Source: a candidate division Hyd24-12 bacterium UBA6080
GTDB taxonomy: Bacteria; Fermentibacterota; Fermentibacteria; Fermentibacterales; JCC-6
Assembly: GCA_002436025.1 (NCBI GenBank)
Contig: DIXM01000001.1
Coordinates: forward strand, 224,372-288,371
DNA length: 64,000 nucleotides
Reading direction: 5' to 3'
In this document: positions 15,964-25,306 of the stretch, piece by piece
Layout of the letters: the number at the start of each line of letters is the position of its first letter
How positions within the stretch are numbered: position 1 is the first letter of the stretch
Notes under the pieces: generated by a model
What the model saw: the letters and a program-made list of their open reading frames with translations, nothing else
Databases searched by the model: none
What the model was told of the DNA's origin: nothing
Translations under genes and position numbers: made by a program

Positions 15964-18110
15964 GAGTGAAAGCAAGGCATCAGCTGCTTCGAGTCATTGA
16001 GTGGGGAGCCTCGATCAACGCATCCCCCGTTCAACTCGGTGGACTATTCGGGGCCACCATAATCCTTCGCAACCTTCTGGAGGCTTCAACCCTCGGCATC
16101 CTGTTCGAGGGTCCGGCATTCTTTCTGCATTTCCCGATCGCATATGTCTTTCCCATGCTGGGGCTGGTGGCGCTTCTGCAAATCGCAAGCGGCTTCCCGC
16201 TCTCAAAGCTCCTCAGGATCATGATAATGGCCTGGACACTCACTCTTCTTCCCCCGATCATCGATTTTTTCGCTGGCGTAACCGGCGACATAGGATACTT
16301 TCCCCTCCACAAGGGAAACGCGGTCTGGTTTCTCACCAACTTCTTCAATCCTTCGGTCACCCTTCAGGGTACAACGGCCGGGATCAGGATCGAGGCATTC
16401 CTGGGTTGTGTGCTCGCCGGGGTGTTCTCGTGGTGCGTGGCACCCGATAGGCGTCTTCTGAGGGGAATTCTGACAACCCTTGTTTTCATGCCAATGTTCC
16501 TGGTCTTCTTCACCTGGCCCTATCTGGTGCAGATCGTGGGCGAGGTTTTCTTCCCTGTACAGGAGATCACCCAGAGGTTCCTGCAGTGGCGTGCGATCAC
16601 CGAGGTCCCCCTTCACGGCTCGGCACACTTCACGATATTCACCGTGGACATGATGCCGGTATCGCTTCTGGCGGTCTGGATGCTTTCCCGTCTCTCCCCG
16701 GGTCAGTGGGCGCTGCTTCGGGGTGAGCTTCCGAGGCTTCTTCCCGGGGCTGTCCTGGCCGTCTCGGGTACCCTTGCGGTTTTCATGGCGGCGCCACCGG
16801 GCGGGGTTACATTCGCTGATGCGGTGTCGATGATCGGCGCTCTCATGGGTGTGCTCTGGCTTCTGGGTTCGCTCCCGCTCACCGGAACCGTTCGTTCACT
16901 GGCTCTGGCCGTTTCCCTTCTTCTCGGATGGGCATCGGGCTGGAACACACTTGTTGCCCTCGCGTTCGCGACGGCGCTTCTCCATCTTCCCGGCCCCCGA
17001 TGGTTCTCCCGCTCCCTGGCCTTTCCCGTTCTGCTTTTCGCAGCACTTTCTCCTGCCGGTTTTCCTGAATTCACCACGCCGTACCTCGGCTTATCACTGG
17101 CGGCTTCCGTCCTGGGCGCACTTTCCAGCACGGGAAAGGCGGGTGTTCGGCTGCTGGGGTCGGTGGCCTTTCCCCTGCTTGTCCTCGCTCTTCCACCGGA
17201 AGGCCTTGACCGCGGAAGACTTCAGGGCTTCGAACGACAGGTCGATTCTTTCTTCAGAAGCGGGATGGTTGCCCACGGCCACGCTTCGGCGAGCAGGTTC
17301 GCCGCATCCGGCGGAGGGTTGAGAACAGTTGCTGAAGGGGCTCACCTGAGCGGTATGCACAACAGGGCTGAATGGGCCTACCAGGTTGGAACCGCGCTGG
17401 GCGACTCCTCACCGGAGATGATGAAGGTGGGGGTCAACCTGGCATTATCTTCCGGCGACAGCCTGCTTCTGTGGACCCGGGCACTTGCATACATGAACAC
17501 CGCGGGGGAAAGGGGAGCCGAAGCTGCCGAACTCCTTCTGGGTTTCGCGGCATCCACCGGGGACACTGCGTTTCTGAACATGGCACACTCCGGCGGTGCC
17601 CTGTCCGACCGCTTTCTCGTTCTTTACTCCAGGGCTCACATGGCCATGGGGGACACGCTCTCCTCAGCTTCGTACGCAAGGGCAGCAGTCACCTTCCCCG
17701 ACGCCGGACAGGGCACATGGGCGTACGCGGTTGAACTCGCGGGAACTGCGGGGGGCGACTACGACTCGATCTTCACCGCAAGTGAGGCAAAATTCGGCTT
17801 CTCTCAGGAGATAGCACTGGCAAGGCTGAGGGCAGGGTTCGGCAATGGCGGTGTCCCTGACCGTGAGGACCTGCTCGACCGCTGCCTGGCCCTCAGCCCC
17901 GATAACCCTGCCGTACTTGAGACCGCAGCCTCATGGCACCTTGCCGCGAACAACCCGCAGCTCGCCATGGGTTTCGCCATCAGGTCCATGGCCGCACAGA
18001 TCGTTCCCACACCTCAAACCTTTGCCTTGGCCGTGAGAGCCTCTGTGGCCGCAGGGAGGAACGATATCGCCGTTGCCTGCGGCAAGTACGCCCAGAGCGT
18101 TTACCGGTGA
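15960..18110 (+). CDS. Large membrane protein with TPR-like C-terminal region
   Basis: 716 residues from an ATG that overlaps the previous stop. Residues 30-440 hold roughly ten or more hydrophobic helices. The C-terminal 270 residues are soluble and rich in paired helices with A/L/Y at TPR-like spacing (NRAEWAYQVGTALGDSSPEMM, ARAAVTFPDAGQGTWAYAVELAG, LDRCLALSPDNPAVLETAASWHLA). N-terminal segments suggest a Yip1-like fold but I cannot confirm it. It ends by overlapping the DUF2723 gene start (GTGA), giving a three-gene envelope module. No function is assigned. Confidence 0.65.
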   Translation: MRVKARHQLLRVIEWGASINASPVQLGGLFGATIILRNLLEASTLGILFEGPAFFLHFPIAYVFPMLGLVALLQIASGFPLSKLLRIMIMAWTLTLLPPIIDFFAGVTGDIGYFPLHKGNAVWFLTNFFNPSVTLQGTTAGIRIEAFLGCVLAGVFSWCVAPDRRLLRGILTTLVFMPMFLVFFTWPYLVQIVGEVFFPVQEITQRFLQWRAITEVPLHGSAHFTIFTVDMMPVSLLAVWMLSRLSPGQWALLRGELPRLLPGAVLAVSGTLAVFMAAPPGGVTFADAVSMIGALMGVLWLLGSLPLTGTVRSLALAVSLLLGWASGWNTLVALAFATALLHLPGPRWFSRSLAFPVLLFAALSPAGFPEFTTPYLGLSLAASVLGALSSTGKAGVRLLGSVAFPLLVLALPPEGLDRGRLQGFERQVDSFFRSGMVAHGHASASRFAASGGGLRTVAEGAHLSGMHNRAEWAYQVGTALGDSSPEMMKVGVNLALSSGDSLLLWTRALAYMNTAGERGAEAAELLLGFAASTGDTAFLNMAHSGGALSDRFLVLYSRAHMAMGDTLSSASYARAAVTFPDAGQGTWAYAVELAGTAGGDYDSIFTASEAKFGFSQEIALARLRAGFGNGGVPDREDLLDRCLALSPDNPAVLETAASWHLAANNPQLAMGFAIRSMAAQIVPTPQTFALAVRASVAAGRNDIAVACGKYAQSVYR

Positions 18111-19582
18111 CAGCTCGATTACGCACCTGCCTTTTCCTTGGGTCCCTGATCATTGCTGTCCTGGCTTGGGCAAGCGGTCCTCCATCGTTTGACTCCGTTG
18201 ACGGGACGGAGTTCGCCGTTTCGGGAAGCAGGCTCGAGATCGCCCACGCCCCAGGTTATCCGCTGTTCCTTTTCCTGCTTCGCATCTCTTCCCTGGCAGG
18301 CAGTCCCCTTTACGGACACATGCGCATCATCACATGTCTTCTGGCCGGGGCCTGTTTTCCCGCGGTTTATCTCGCCCTGCGCAGTCACGGTGCCTCCAGA
18401 ACCGCGTCCAGCGCTGCGGCTGCGGCTCTGCTTCTTCTTGCACCGGTGCTCTCCCAGATGAACGTTCTGGAGATCCACGGAACCGCAATTCTCCTGCTCA
18501 TGCTCGCAGTCGCCCTCAGGAATCATAGAGCGGGCCCGTTCATGGCCTCCCTGGCCATTTTCGGAGGGCATCCCGCAGGGGTTCTTCTGCTTCCCCTTGC
18601 CTTCAGCCGCAGATGGTTCTCAAGGTGGGCCGCACTTTCCGTCCTGCCCGCAAGCCTGCTTCTCTACGTTCCACTGCGCGCGGGAGCATGCACCGTTGCC
18701 CACTACACAAGACCTGAAACCCTTCCTCATCTCGCTGCCTACTTCACGATGTACTCTGATGTACCTGACGCCCCGTCAACCGAGGGTCTTGAGCGGCTTG
18801 CCGCAGTAATGGGTCCCGTGTGCGCAGCTGCTGTTCTTCTGCTTTCCGTCGCCGGGGGCAGACCGACACTCCGGGTTTCCATTTCGATCCTTCTCGGAGC
18901 CGTGTTCCTTTCCGTCTACAGGGTGCCTGACTACGAGAGCTTCGGCTGGCTTCTCCTCGTTCCGCTTGCCTTTCCCATGTCCGGGGGGATAGACCGTTTC
19001 CTTCGTGGCGGTGTCCGTGGGAAGGTTGTACTGGCGTGCATCCTTGTTCCGTGCGCTTTCCACGGGATCCGTGGGGCCTGGCGAGGAACCGACGACTCGG
19101 CGCCCAGGTATTCCCGCGACATACTCGCGGGGCTGCCAGCGGGAGCTGTACTGCACACCGAAGGCCATCCAACGTTCTACACGGCCTACCTGCTCTTCAA
19201 CGAGGGCTACAGGCCCGATGTCATCCCGTACGACCCCCTGGGAAACTTTTTCTTCCTCAGGATGACCGGCCCGTTGCCCGACAGTCTGGGTGGACGACCA
19301 GTGTATTCAACCCGGGCCTGGAGCGATTCCGCCCTTGTACTCTCCGGCCTGCTTTTCGGCCCTGACAGCCGGGAAGAGGTATGGGGAGACTACGAGATCT
19401 TCCGCTACCGGGGCTGGTCACCTGACGCCATGGCCGGTGACCTGGCTGCCGAGGCATGGGCTCTGCGAATGGTCCAGTCCAGCGGCAGTGCCAGGGAGGA
19501 AGCCCATGCGGCTGCCATCTCACACGCGCAGACGGAAGTCACCAGAAACCGGGTGGAAACCCTTTTCCGCAGGGTTCCCTGA
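18107..19582 (+). CDS. DUF2723 (TMEM260/protein O-mannosyltransferase-like) membrane protein
   Basis: 491 residues, GTG start overlapping the previous stop. After the first helix comes DSVDGTEFAVSGSRLEIAHAPGYPLF, the DUF2723 signature (usually D-x-GE/F...HPPGYPL). Around ten transmembrane helices follow, then a lumenal-type C-terminal domain (AVLHTEGHPTFYTAYLL, PDVIPYDPLGNFFF). Family members are GT-C-type glycosyltransferases; eukaryotic TMEM260 transfers mannose to protein. In this genome it could glycosylate secreted proteins, which is inference only. Confidence 0.78.
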   Translation: MTARLRTCLFLGSLIIAVLAWASGPPSFDSVDGTEFAVSGSRLEIAHAPGYPLFLFLLRISSLAGSPLYGHMRIITCLLAGACFPAVYLALRSHGASRTASSAAAAALLLLAPVLSQMNVLEIHGTAILLLMLAVALRNHRAGPFMASLAIFGGHPAGVLLLPLAFSRRWFSRWAALSVLPASLLLYVPLRAGACTVAHYTRPETLPHLAAYFTMYSDVPDAPSTEGLERLAAVMGPVCAAAVLLLSVAGGRPTLRVSISILLGAVFLSVYRVPDYESFGWLLLVPLAFPMSGGIDRFLRGGVRGKVVLACILVPCAFHGIRGAWRGTDDSAPRYSRDILAGLPAGAVLHTEGHPTFYTAYLLFNEGYRPDVIPYDPLGNFFFLRMTGPLPDSLGGRPVYSTRAWSDSALVLSGLLFGPDSREEVWGDYEIFRYRGWSPDAMAGDLAAEAWALRMVQSSGSAREEAHAAAISHAQTEVTRNRVETLFRRVP

Positions 19583-19681
19583 GCCCGGCATTTCCCCATT
19601 ACCTGTCCAAAGCCTATATTTACGTTCATACATCCCGCTTGACAGGGGTAGGGGTTTTTCAGCGCGAGAAACGGAGACGTG

Positions 19682-21223
19682 ATGTCCATAAAAAAAGCGA
19701 TCAACGACTTTTTCGGAAGGGTTGCCAGGCTCCTCAAGGGTGGTGGGGACGAAGCCCTTGAAAAACAGAAGAAGCAGGGCAAGCTGTCCGCCAGGGAAAG
19801 GCTCGACGGTATCCTCGACCCGGGAAGCCTTTTCGAGACCGACATGTTCGTTGAGCATTCCTCGACCGACTTTGGAATGGACAGCAAGAAGCTCGCTGGC
19901 GACGGCGTCGTGACGGGTTTCGGCATGGTGGACGGAAGGCCTGTCTCCATATTCGCCCAGGATTTCACCGTGGCGGGAGGATCACTGGGAAGGGCGCATG
20001 CGGGCAAGATAGTGAAGATAATGGATGCCTCGATGGCCCGCAGGATCCCCCTGATAGGAATCAACGACTCCGGAGGCGCCAGGATACAGGAGGGTGTTGA
20101 TTCGCTGTGCGGCTACGGCGACATCTTCTACCGGAACACCATGCTCAGTGGTGTGGTTCCCCAGCTTTCCCTCATCCTTGGTCCGTGCGCCGGTGGCGCC
20201 GTCTACTCGCCGGCCCTGACGGACTTCGTCTTCGTCGTTAACAAGGTCTCCAACATGTTCATCACCGGCCCCCAGGTCATCAAGGCCGTACTGGGAGAAG
20301 AGATCAGCCAGGAAGAGCTTGGCGGTGCCATGACTCAGGCATCCATTACGGGCAACGCCCATTTCTACGCTGAGAGCGAGTACGAGGCATTCGATCAGAT
20401 TCGAAAACTGCTTTCGTTCCTACCTTCCAACTGCCTTGAGCCGACACCCGAGCACAAGCCCGTCGATCCCTCCAGACCACTTAAGGATAATGTCATCCCG
20501 GAAGACCGCCGCAAGGCTTTCGATGTCCACGACGTGATCCGCGGCATTGTGGACGGGTCCGACTTTCTCGAGGTTCACCGCCATTATGCGGGAAACATCG
20601 TTGTTGGCTTCGGAAGGCTCGCCGGCAGAACGGTGGGCATCATAGCCAACCAGCCCAGGGTGCTGGCGGGAGTCCTTGATGTGAACGCCTCGGACAAGGC
20701 CGCAAGGTTCATCCGCTTCTGCGATGCCTTCAGCATTCCGCTCCTGACATTCGTGGACACCCCCGGTTATCTCCCGGGAGTTGACCAGGAGCACTCGGGC
20801 GTTATCAGGCACGGTGCAAAGCTTCTTTACGCATACAGTGAGGCCTTGGTCCCCAAGCTCACCGTGATAATGCGGAAGGCATACGGCGGAGCGTACATAG
20901 CCATGTGCAGCAGACATCTGGGAGCCGATTTCGTCATTGCCTGGCCCACCGCCGAGATCGCGGTGATGGGTTCCGAAGGTGCCGCCAACATCATTTTCCG
21001 CAAGGAGATAATGGAGAGCGCAGACCCCGACGCCACCAGGGCCGAGAAGGTCAAGGAGTACGAGACGAAGTTCGCGAACCCCTACGTAGCCGCTTCCAGG
21101 GGTTACGTAGACATGATCTGCCCCCCCGGCGAAACCAGAAAAGCCCTTCTCAACGCCATGGAGTACGCGGGAGGCACCGACCCCGGAAACTCCTTCCGCC
21201 GACACGGCAACATTCCCCTTTAA
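19682..21223 (+). CDS. Acyl-CoA carboxyltransferase (methylmalonyl/propionyl-CoA type, beta subunit)
   Basis: 513 residues from ATG 19682 (GGAG five bases upstream; a GTG precedes it). It has both crotonase-like halves: SARERLDGILDPGSL, GGSLGRAHAGKI, GINDSGGARIQEGVDSL and LGPCAGGAVYSPALTDF in the first, then TFVDTPGYLPGVDQEHSGVIRHGAK, YGGAYIAMCSRHLGADF and AEIAVMGSEGAANIIF in the second. It moves carboxyl between biotin and an acyl-CoA. A carrier gene follows, but no biotin carboxylase or Na+-pump beta subunit is within the window, so carboxylase, decarboxylase and transcarboxylase roles all remain open. Confidence 0.93.
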   Translation: MSIKKAINDFFGRVARLLKGGGDEALEKQKKQGKLSARERLDGILDPGSLFETDMFVEHSSTDFGMDSKKLAGDGVVTGFGMVDGRPVSIFAQDFTVAGGSLGRAHAGKIVKIMDASMARRIPLIGINDSGGARIQEGVDSLCGYGDIFYRNTMLSGVVPQLSLILGPCAGGAVYSPALTDFVFVVNKVSNMFITGPQVIKAVLGEEISQEELGGAMTQASITGNAHFYAESEYEAFDQIRKLLSFLPSNCLEPTPEHKPVDPSRPLKDNVIPEDRRKAFDVHDVIRGIVDGSDFLEVHRHYAGNIVVGFGRLAGRTVGIIANQPRVLAGVLDVNASDKAARFIRFCDAFSIPLLTFVDTPGYLPGVDQEHSGVIRHGAKLLYAYSEALVPKLTVIMRKAYGGAYIAMCSRHLGADFVIAWPTAEIAVMGSEGAANIIFRKEIMESADPDATRAEKVKEYETKFANPYVAASRGYVDMICPPGETRKALLNAMEYAGGTDPGNSFRRHGNIPL

Positions 21224-21235
21224 GGGAGGCGGAAC

Positions 21236-21541
21236 ATGGCTTCGAAGCTTGTGATAGACGATACGGGATATGAAACGGAGATACCTGAGAACTCACTTAA
21301 GCTGGGCCGTCCGCCAGCCGACCCGGAAATCATCAAAGCCTTCATCCCCGGCACCATTGTTGCGGTCCGGACAAAGGTGGGGGAAAAAGTAAGGGAGGGT
21401 GACGCCCTCCTCCTTCTGGATGCCATGAAGATGCACAACGAGGTGTGCTCCACTGTGAACGGGGTGGTGCGGGAACTCCTGGTGACAACCGGCGACAAGG
21501 TTGAAAAGGGGCAGCTTCTTATACGACTTCGGAAAGATTGA
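21236..21541 (+). CDS. Biotin carboxyl carrier protein
   Basis: 101 residues, ATG with GGAGG six bases upstream, 12 bases after the carboxyltransferase. The biotinyl domain spans residues 35-101 with the modified lysine in LLLLDAMKMHNEV and the partner turn GDKVEKGQLLIRL. There is no long proline/alanine linker; the first 35 residues read as a short docking stretch. It carries carboxybiotin to the carboxyltransferase next door. Confidence 0.93.
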   Translation: MASKLVIDDTGYETEIPENSLKLGRPPADPEIIKAFIPGTIVAVRTKVGEKVREGDALLLLDAMKMHNEVCSTVNGVVRELLVTTGDKVEKGQLLIRLRKD

Positions 21542-21564
21542 CAGCACTCTGCACATTGAAAAAA

Positions 21565-21590
21565 GGGGGCGGTCCGGTTGGACCGCCCCC
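21565..21590. terminator. Bidirectional terminator between carrier and TPR lipoprotein
   Basis: Arms GGGGGCGGTCC and exact complement around a GGTT tetraloop, preceded by an A-run (A-tract 5') and followed by TTGA. It lies between convergent genes ending at 21,541 and 21,604, so it can serve both. Confidence 0.8.
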
Positions 21591-21603
21591 TTGAGCGTAA
21601 ACC

Positions 21604-22896
21604 TTACTCCTGGTCCCGGCGGAGTTCCTCCGCCTTTTCCATTGCTTCGATGGCGAGCTGTCTGCGGCCGAGACGGCTGTAGGTCGAGGCCAGGTAGTCG
21701 TAGTACATGGCGTTCTGGGGGTCGTACCGAATTGCGTTCAGGAGGGCGTCGAGTGAGACCTGGTCGCGCTCCATCCTGCTGTTGTTCACGAACACCATGT
21801 AGTTCAGGTTGCCCATTTCCTCCGGAGTGAGTCCCGGAAGGGCCAGTGCCTGGTTGAGAACGACCAGGGACTGCTCGTATCTTTCAAGAAGGACGTTGGC
21901 ATGGGCCATGGTGGCCAGGACGTCGTAGCTGTCGCCTATGAGGCTTCTGCTGGCCTCGAGCTGGGCCAGAGCTTCTTCGCTGCGCTCCATCTCCATGAGG
22001 GCGAATCCTCTGGTGAGGAAAAGCGCGCCCCTCATGGTGGCAGATTCCTCGGGTGTGATCCAGCCCTCGGACTCACCCAGAAGGATTGACTGCTCGGCGT
22101 TGTCGTAAACAGCCAGAGCCTCGTCGTACTTGCCCTGAATAAGAAGGATCTCGGCCTTGGTTTCCAGAAGATCGGGGTTGGTCGGGTCGAGAACAAGGCC
22201 GGCATCGAGGATGGTCACAGCCCTGGATGCCTGGACTACCTTCTGGGCTTCGTCATCGGTTCTGAGGTAGAGGTTCTCGAGTATCCTGGCGGAGTTGTAG
22301 CAGGAAAGAACGGCTCCGGAGAGAACCCTGTAGTACTCGTTCTCGAGGTATTCAAGTCTGGCGGGGTCGACTTCGACGGCTTTCTGGGCCTCGAGGTCGG
22401 CAACCATGGCGTTTCCAAGTGCAAAGGCTTCGTCGAAACGGTCAAGGGCCTCTTCGACCTGCTGCTGATTCACGAGAATGTCACCGAGCATCTGGGGAAA
22501 CTCGGGTCGATCAGGCGCGATGGTGCCTCCGACCGCAAGCATTTCCTGAGCGCCAGGAATGTCGCCTGCTGTAAACCGGCTGTTGGCGGTGTTGTAGAAG
22601 ACGGTCCAGAATTCAGCAATTTCCGCCTGGCGAAGGGGATCAAGCCTGTAGGCCTCGCTGAAAGCCTCGGCGGAGTTCTCCCAGTCATGAATGAAACTGT
22701 GCGCTCTGGCCTTCCAGTACCACACATCGGCGTTGGCGGCTTCGGGTCCTTGCAGAACGCTGTCGGCAAGGGTGATCGCCCGTTCGTAGTCACCGTTCTG
22801 GATATGAACCTTTATCCCGGTGATCGCAGGGGAGGAACACCCGGCAAGCGCTATCAGCGAAGCCACGAGGGCAATCGCCATCATGCTTTTAACCAA
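21604..22896 (-). CDS. TPR-repeat lipoprotein
   Basis: 430 residues. TTG start with GGAGGG six bases upstream; the signal ends in LIALAGC, a lipobox. The rest is tetratricopeptide-like helical pairs, e.g. YERAITLADSVLQGPEAANADVWYWKAR, EEALDRFDEAFALGN, GKYDEALAVYDNAEQSIL and LDALLNAIRYDPQNAMYYDYLASTYSRLGR. It should act as a scaffold anchored in the periplasm or outer membrane. The region upstream (22,897-23,065) separates it from a divergent L,D-transpeptidase. Confidence 0.85.
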   Translation of the reverse strand: MVKSMMAIALVASLIALAGCSSPAITGIKVHIQNGDYERAITLADSVLQGPEAANADVWYWKARAHSFIHDWENSAEAFSEAYRLDPLRQAEIAEFWTVFYNTANSRFTAGDIPGAQEMLAVGGTIAPDRPEFPQMLGDILVNQQQVEEALDRFDEAFALGNAMVADLEAQKAVEVDPARLEYLENEYYRVLSGAVLSCYNSARILENLYLRTDDEAQKVVQASRAVTILDAGLVLDPTNPDLLETKAEILLIQGKYDEALAVYDNAEQSILLGESEGWITPEESATMRGALFLTRGFALMEMERSEEALAQLEASRSLIGDSYDVLATMAHANVLLERYEQSLVVLNQALALPGLTPEEMGNLNYMVFVNNSRMERDQVSLDALLNAIRYDPQNAMYYDYLASTYSRLGRRQLAIEAMEKAEELRRDQE

Positions 22897-22995
22897 TTCG
22901 AACCCTCCTTTTCAACGGTAGAGGCAGGTTTGCGTGTCGATTCTGTTCTGTGGGTTTTTGAAAAGACAAGGTAATCTCGCCGTTTTTGCCCTTCA

Positions 22996-23018
22996 AGTCA
23001 ACTCTTCGGGGGTTGACT
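22996..23018 (+). promoter_or_regulatory. Inverted repeat overlapping a -35 box
   Basis: AGTCAAC and GTTGACT (perfect seven-base arms, nine-base spacer) place the right arm on the TTGACT hexamer of the promoter below. This is the layout of a repressor operator. Confidence 0.35.
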
Positions 23019-23041
23019 CTGATGACTTGCCCGTGCAGAAT
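23013..23041 (+). promoter_or_regulatory. Candidate promoter of the L,D-transpeptidase gene
   Basis: TTGACT, then 17 bases, then CAGAAT, about 25 bases upstream of the ATG at 23,066. The -35 is close to consensus and the -10 is moderate. Confidence 0.45.
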
Positions 23042-23065
23042 TCAACCCCGATGGAGGTTTGATAT

Positions 23066-23521
23066 ATGGCTGTTTTTGCCGGTACGGCTGCCTGGGTCCT
23101 GTCAACCCTGATCTACGCGTCCTGCTCCACTGGAATTGGAATCATCCAGGGGTCAGAACCGGACGGGCAGAGAAGTGCCACGGTCCGAGTGGAAAACCAG
23201 TACATTCTCTTTCAGGAAGGCGAAAGGGAAGCCAACCTGGCCCTTGTCTCCACCGGGAGGCCACCCCACTTCAGCACCCCTAAGGGGGATTTCACGGTTC
23301 TTTACCGCCTGAGGAACCCGATGTCCAGCACTTACCATGTCAGAATGCCTTACTGGCTCTGCATTGTTCCCAGTGGAGCAATTGGCCTTCACCAGGCAGG
23401 AAGCAGCGCCGAATCAAGGCTGGGTGAGCCTCTTTCCCACGGTTGCGTCCGCCTTGGCAGGTTCACCGCGGAATGGGCCTACTCCTGGATGCCCACAGGG
23501 GCTCCGGTCAGCATTCACTGA
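23066..23521 (+). CDS. L,D-transpeptidase (YkuD domain)
   Basis: 151 residues, ATG with GGAGG upstream. A short N-terminal hydrophobic segment ends in IYASC, so it may be a lipoprotein. The catalytic motif SHGCVRLG is near residue 128, with the partner histidine in IGLHQAGS about 19 residues before, and FSTPKGDFTVLYR matches the family's TPxG segment. These enzymes make 3-3 crosslinks in peptidoglycan or attach lipoprotein to it. Its 3' end overlaps the convergent manC stop by 14 bases. Confidence 0.88.
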   Translation: MAVFAGTAAWVLSTLIYASCSTGIGIIQGSEPDGQRSATVRVENQYILFQEGEREANLALVSTGRPPHFSTPKGDFTVLYRLRNPMSSTYHVRMPYWLCIVPSGAIGLHQAGSSAESRLGEPLSHGCVRLGRFTAEWAYSWMPTGAPVSIH

Positions 23522-24536
23522 TCCTTATCCTTTCCGAGACCTCCCGCAGCTTCTGTGCGCACGAATCAGCCATTACCAGGGTGGCGGTATCGGTGCACAC
23601 CACGGAAACGTTCTTCAGGCCCATGATCACGGTCAGCCTACCGGTTGCATCGTAGACAAGGGTGTTCTCCGAATCCACAACAATGGTCTCGCCCCGCGAG
23701 ACGCCGGCATCCCTGGCACCCGGCCAGTCACCTATGTCGCTCCATTGGAACGATGCAGGCACTACAACCACGTTATCGGCCTTCTCCATTACACCCACGT
23801 CTACGGATACAGCGGGAAGGGCGCCGAATGTGTCGCGGTCGGGACGGATGCATCCGCCGATCCCGGAAAGGCCCTCGAGAAGAACGGGCATGTGTTCAGC
23901 AAGTGCTTTCAGGATACCCGAAACCCTCCAGACGAACATCCCCGAGTTCCACAGATAGGATCCGGCCTCGAGAAAACGTCGGGCGGTGTCCGGGTCGGGT
24001 TTCTCCCTGAAGGACTTCACCCTGAACACACCCTTCGAGACTTCGGCCCCCTTTTCGAGGTAGCCGTAACCAGTGGCAGGGTGGCCGGGAGTGATCCCCA
24101 TGGTCACCAGGTATCCGTCATCCGCAGCCAGAACAGCCACCCGGGCGGTTCTCACGAACTCCTCGACAGGGTGGATCCGATGGTCGCTGGCCATGACAAG
24201 CATCGTGGAGTCTCCGTGGCCCCTTTCGGCCAGGACCGATGCCGCCCACCCAATGCATGGGGCGGTATTCCTGCCAACCGGCTCCAGAAGAAGGTTTTCA
24301 GCATCGAGCCAGGGCATCTGTTCGAGAACCAGGTCTCCATGCTCCCTGCCGGCAACCACAATGATGTTGTCCCGTCCGCAGACCTCCGCAAGCCTGTCCG
24401 CGGTAAGCTGGAGCATGGTACCCCCGGGCAGCAGGTCGAGGAACTGTTTGGGTTTCGCGGACGTGGAAAGGGGCCAGAACCTGGTGCCTCTGCCACCCGC
24501 CATGATCACACCAAACGGAGCAGCGCTTTTCGTCAT
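23508..24536 (-). CDS. manC: Mannose-1-phosphate guanylyltransferase
   Basis: 342 residues from ATG 24536, which overlaps the manA stop (ATGA). The nucleotidyltransferase signature GVIMAGGRGTRFWPLS is at residues 8-23, followed by KQFLDLLPGGTMLQLTADRL, LEPVGRNTAPCIGWAA (the LEP.GRNTAPA box), VMASDHRI and FREKPDPDTARRFLEAG with WNSGMFVW. It makes GDP-mannose from GTP and mannose 1-phosphate. It lacks the C-terminal isomerase domain of bifunctional enzymes; manA provides that activity separately. Confidence 0.94.
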   Translation of the reverse strand: MTKSAAPFGVIMAGGRGTRFWPLSTSAKPKQFLDLLPGGTMLQLTADRLAEVCGRDNIIVVAGREHGDLVLEQMPWLDAENLLLEPVGRNTAPCIGWAASVLAERGHGDSTMLVMASDHRIHPVEEFVRTARVAVLAADDGYLVTMGITPGHPATGYGYLEKGAEVSKGVFRVKSFREKPDPDTARRFLEAGSYLWNSGMFVWRVSGILKALAEHMPVLLEGLSGIGGCIRPDRDTFGALPAVSVDVGVMEKADNVVVVPASFQWSDIGDWPGARDAGVSRGETIVVDSENTLVYDATGRLTVIMGLKNVSVVCTDTATLVMADSCAQKLREVSERIRISEC

Positions 24537-25306
24537 CCCTTCATCACCGCCTTCCACGAGCCAGGCGCCGCATGAAGCCTTCCTCCTGCGGCGTCGGAGA
24601 CAAGACATGCCTGCTTGCCGGGCATGAACAGTATTTCCCAGGGGCCAAGAACAATGGGACCCTCTGTACTCTCCAGAGTGTAATCGCCGCCGTCAATGAC
24701 GGAACCGGTGGGCAGCACAGGTCTTCCCCCCCTTTCCCAGTCCACGGAATCAAGCCCCTGGCGGATGTGAAGTGGTCTGGGCGAGCCGTCCGAACCGTTT
24801 CTTCCCCAGTCCCACAACCGGTACGTGATGTCGCAGTTGAGCTGAACCTCAAGAACCGACATCCCCGCTCCCAGCGAATGGACCGTTCCCGCGGGCAGGT
24901 GCATGGTCATGCCCGGCGAAGCCTCGAATGCCTTGAGGGATTCAGCGGGGTTTCCTGACGCAATAGCCTGCTCGAGATCGTTGCGGGAAACACCGGGAAG
25001 GATGCCCGCCCTGATCGTGCCATGGCCGGACAAGACAACCCAGGTTTCGTCCTTTTTGGGATAGTGCCCCGCGAATCCGGGGTGAACCTGCACTGAAAGG
25101 TCCGCGGAGGTGTGAAGGGTCTTTACAAGAAGCGGAAAGCGTGAATTGGGCCATATGGTGGCAAGTTCGGTCCTCTCCCCGCCCGAGAGGGGCTCGAGTG
25201 CCGATGAACCCCCGGGATCATCGTAGACCCACCAGACCTCGCCGATACCACCGGGGAGAGAGCCCCACACCCTTTCCACGTTCCTGGGAACACACCTGTA
25301 GATCAT
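24533..25306 (-). CDS. manA: Mannose-6-phosphate isomerase, class I
   Basis: 257 residues from ATG 25306, GGAG five bases upstream, overlapping the previous stop by 4 bases. Cupin metalloenzyme: ERVWGSLPGGIGEVWWVYD, FPLLVKTLHTSADLSVQVHPG (the QVHP metal-binding box) and MHLPAGTVHSLGAGMSVLEVQ (the second histidine, PAGTVHSL). It interconverts fructose 6-phosphate and mannose 6-phosphate, feeding manC. Confidence 0.92.
   Translation of the reverse strand: MIYRCVPRNVERVWGSLPGGIGEVWWVYDDPGGSSALEPLSGGERTELATIWPNSRFPLLVKTLHTSADLSVQVHPGFAGHYPKKDETWVVLSGHGTIRAGILPGVSRNDLEQAIASGNPAESLKAFEASPGMTMHLPAGTVHSLGAGMSVLEVQLNCDITYRLWDWGRNGSDGSPRPLHIRQGLDSVDWERGGRPVLPTGSVIDGGDYTLESTEGPIVLGPWEILFMPGKQACLVSDAAGGRLHAAPGSWKAVMKG

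Noticed and set aside
23337..24575. Long plus-strand frame opposite manC
   Set aside because: It mirrors the strongly supported manC gene, begins inside the transpeptidase gene, and contains no recognizable domain.
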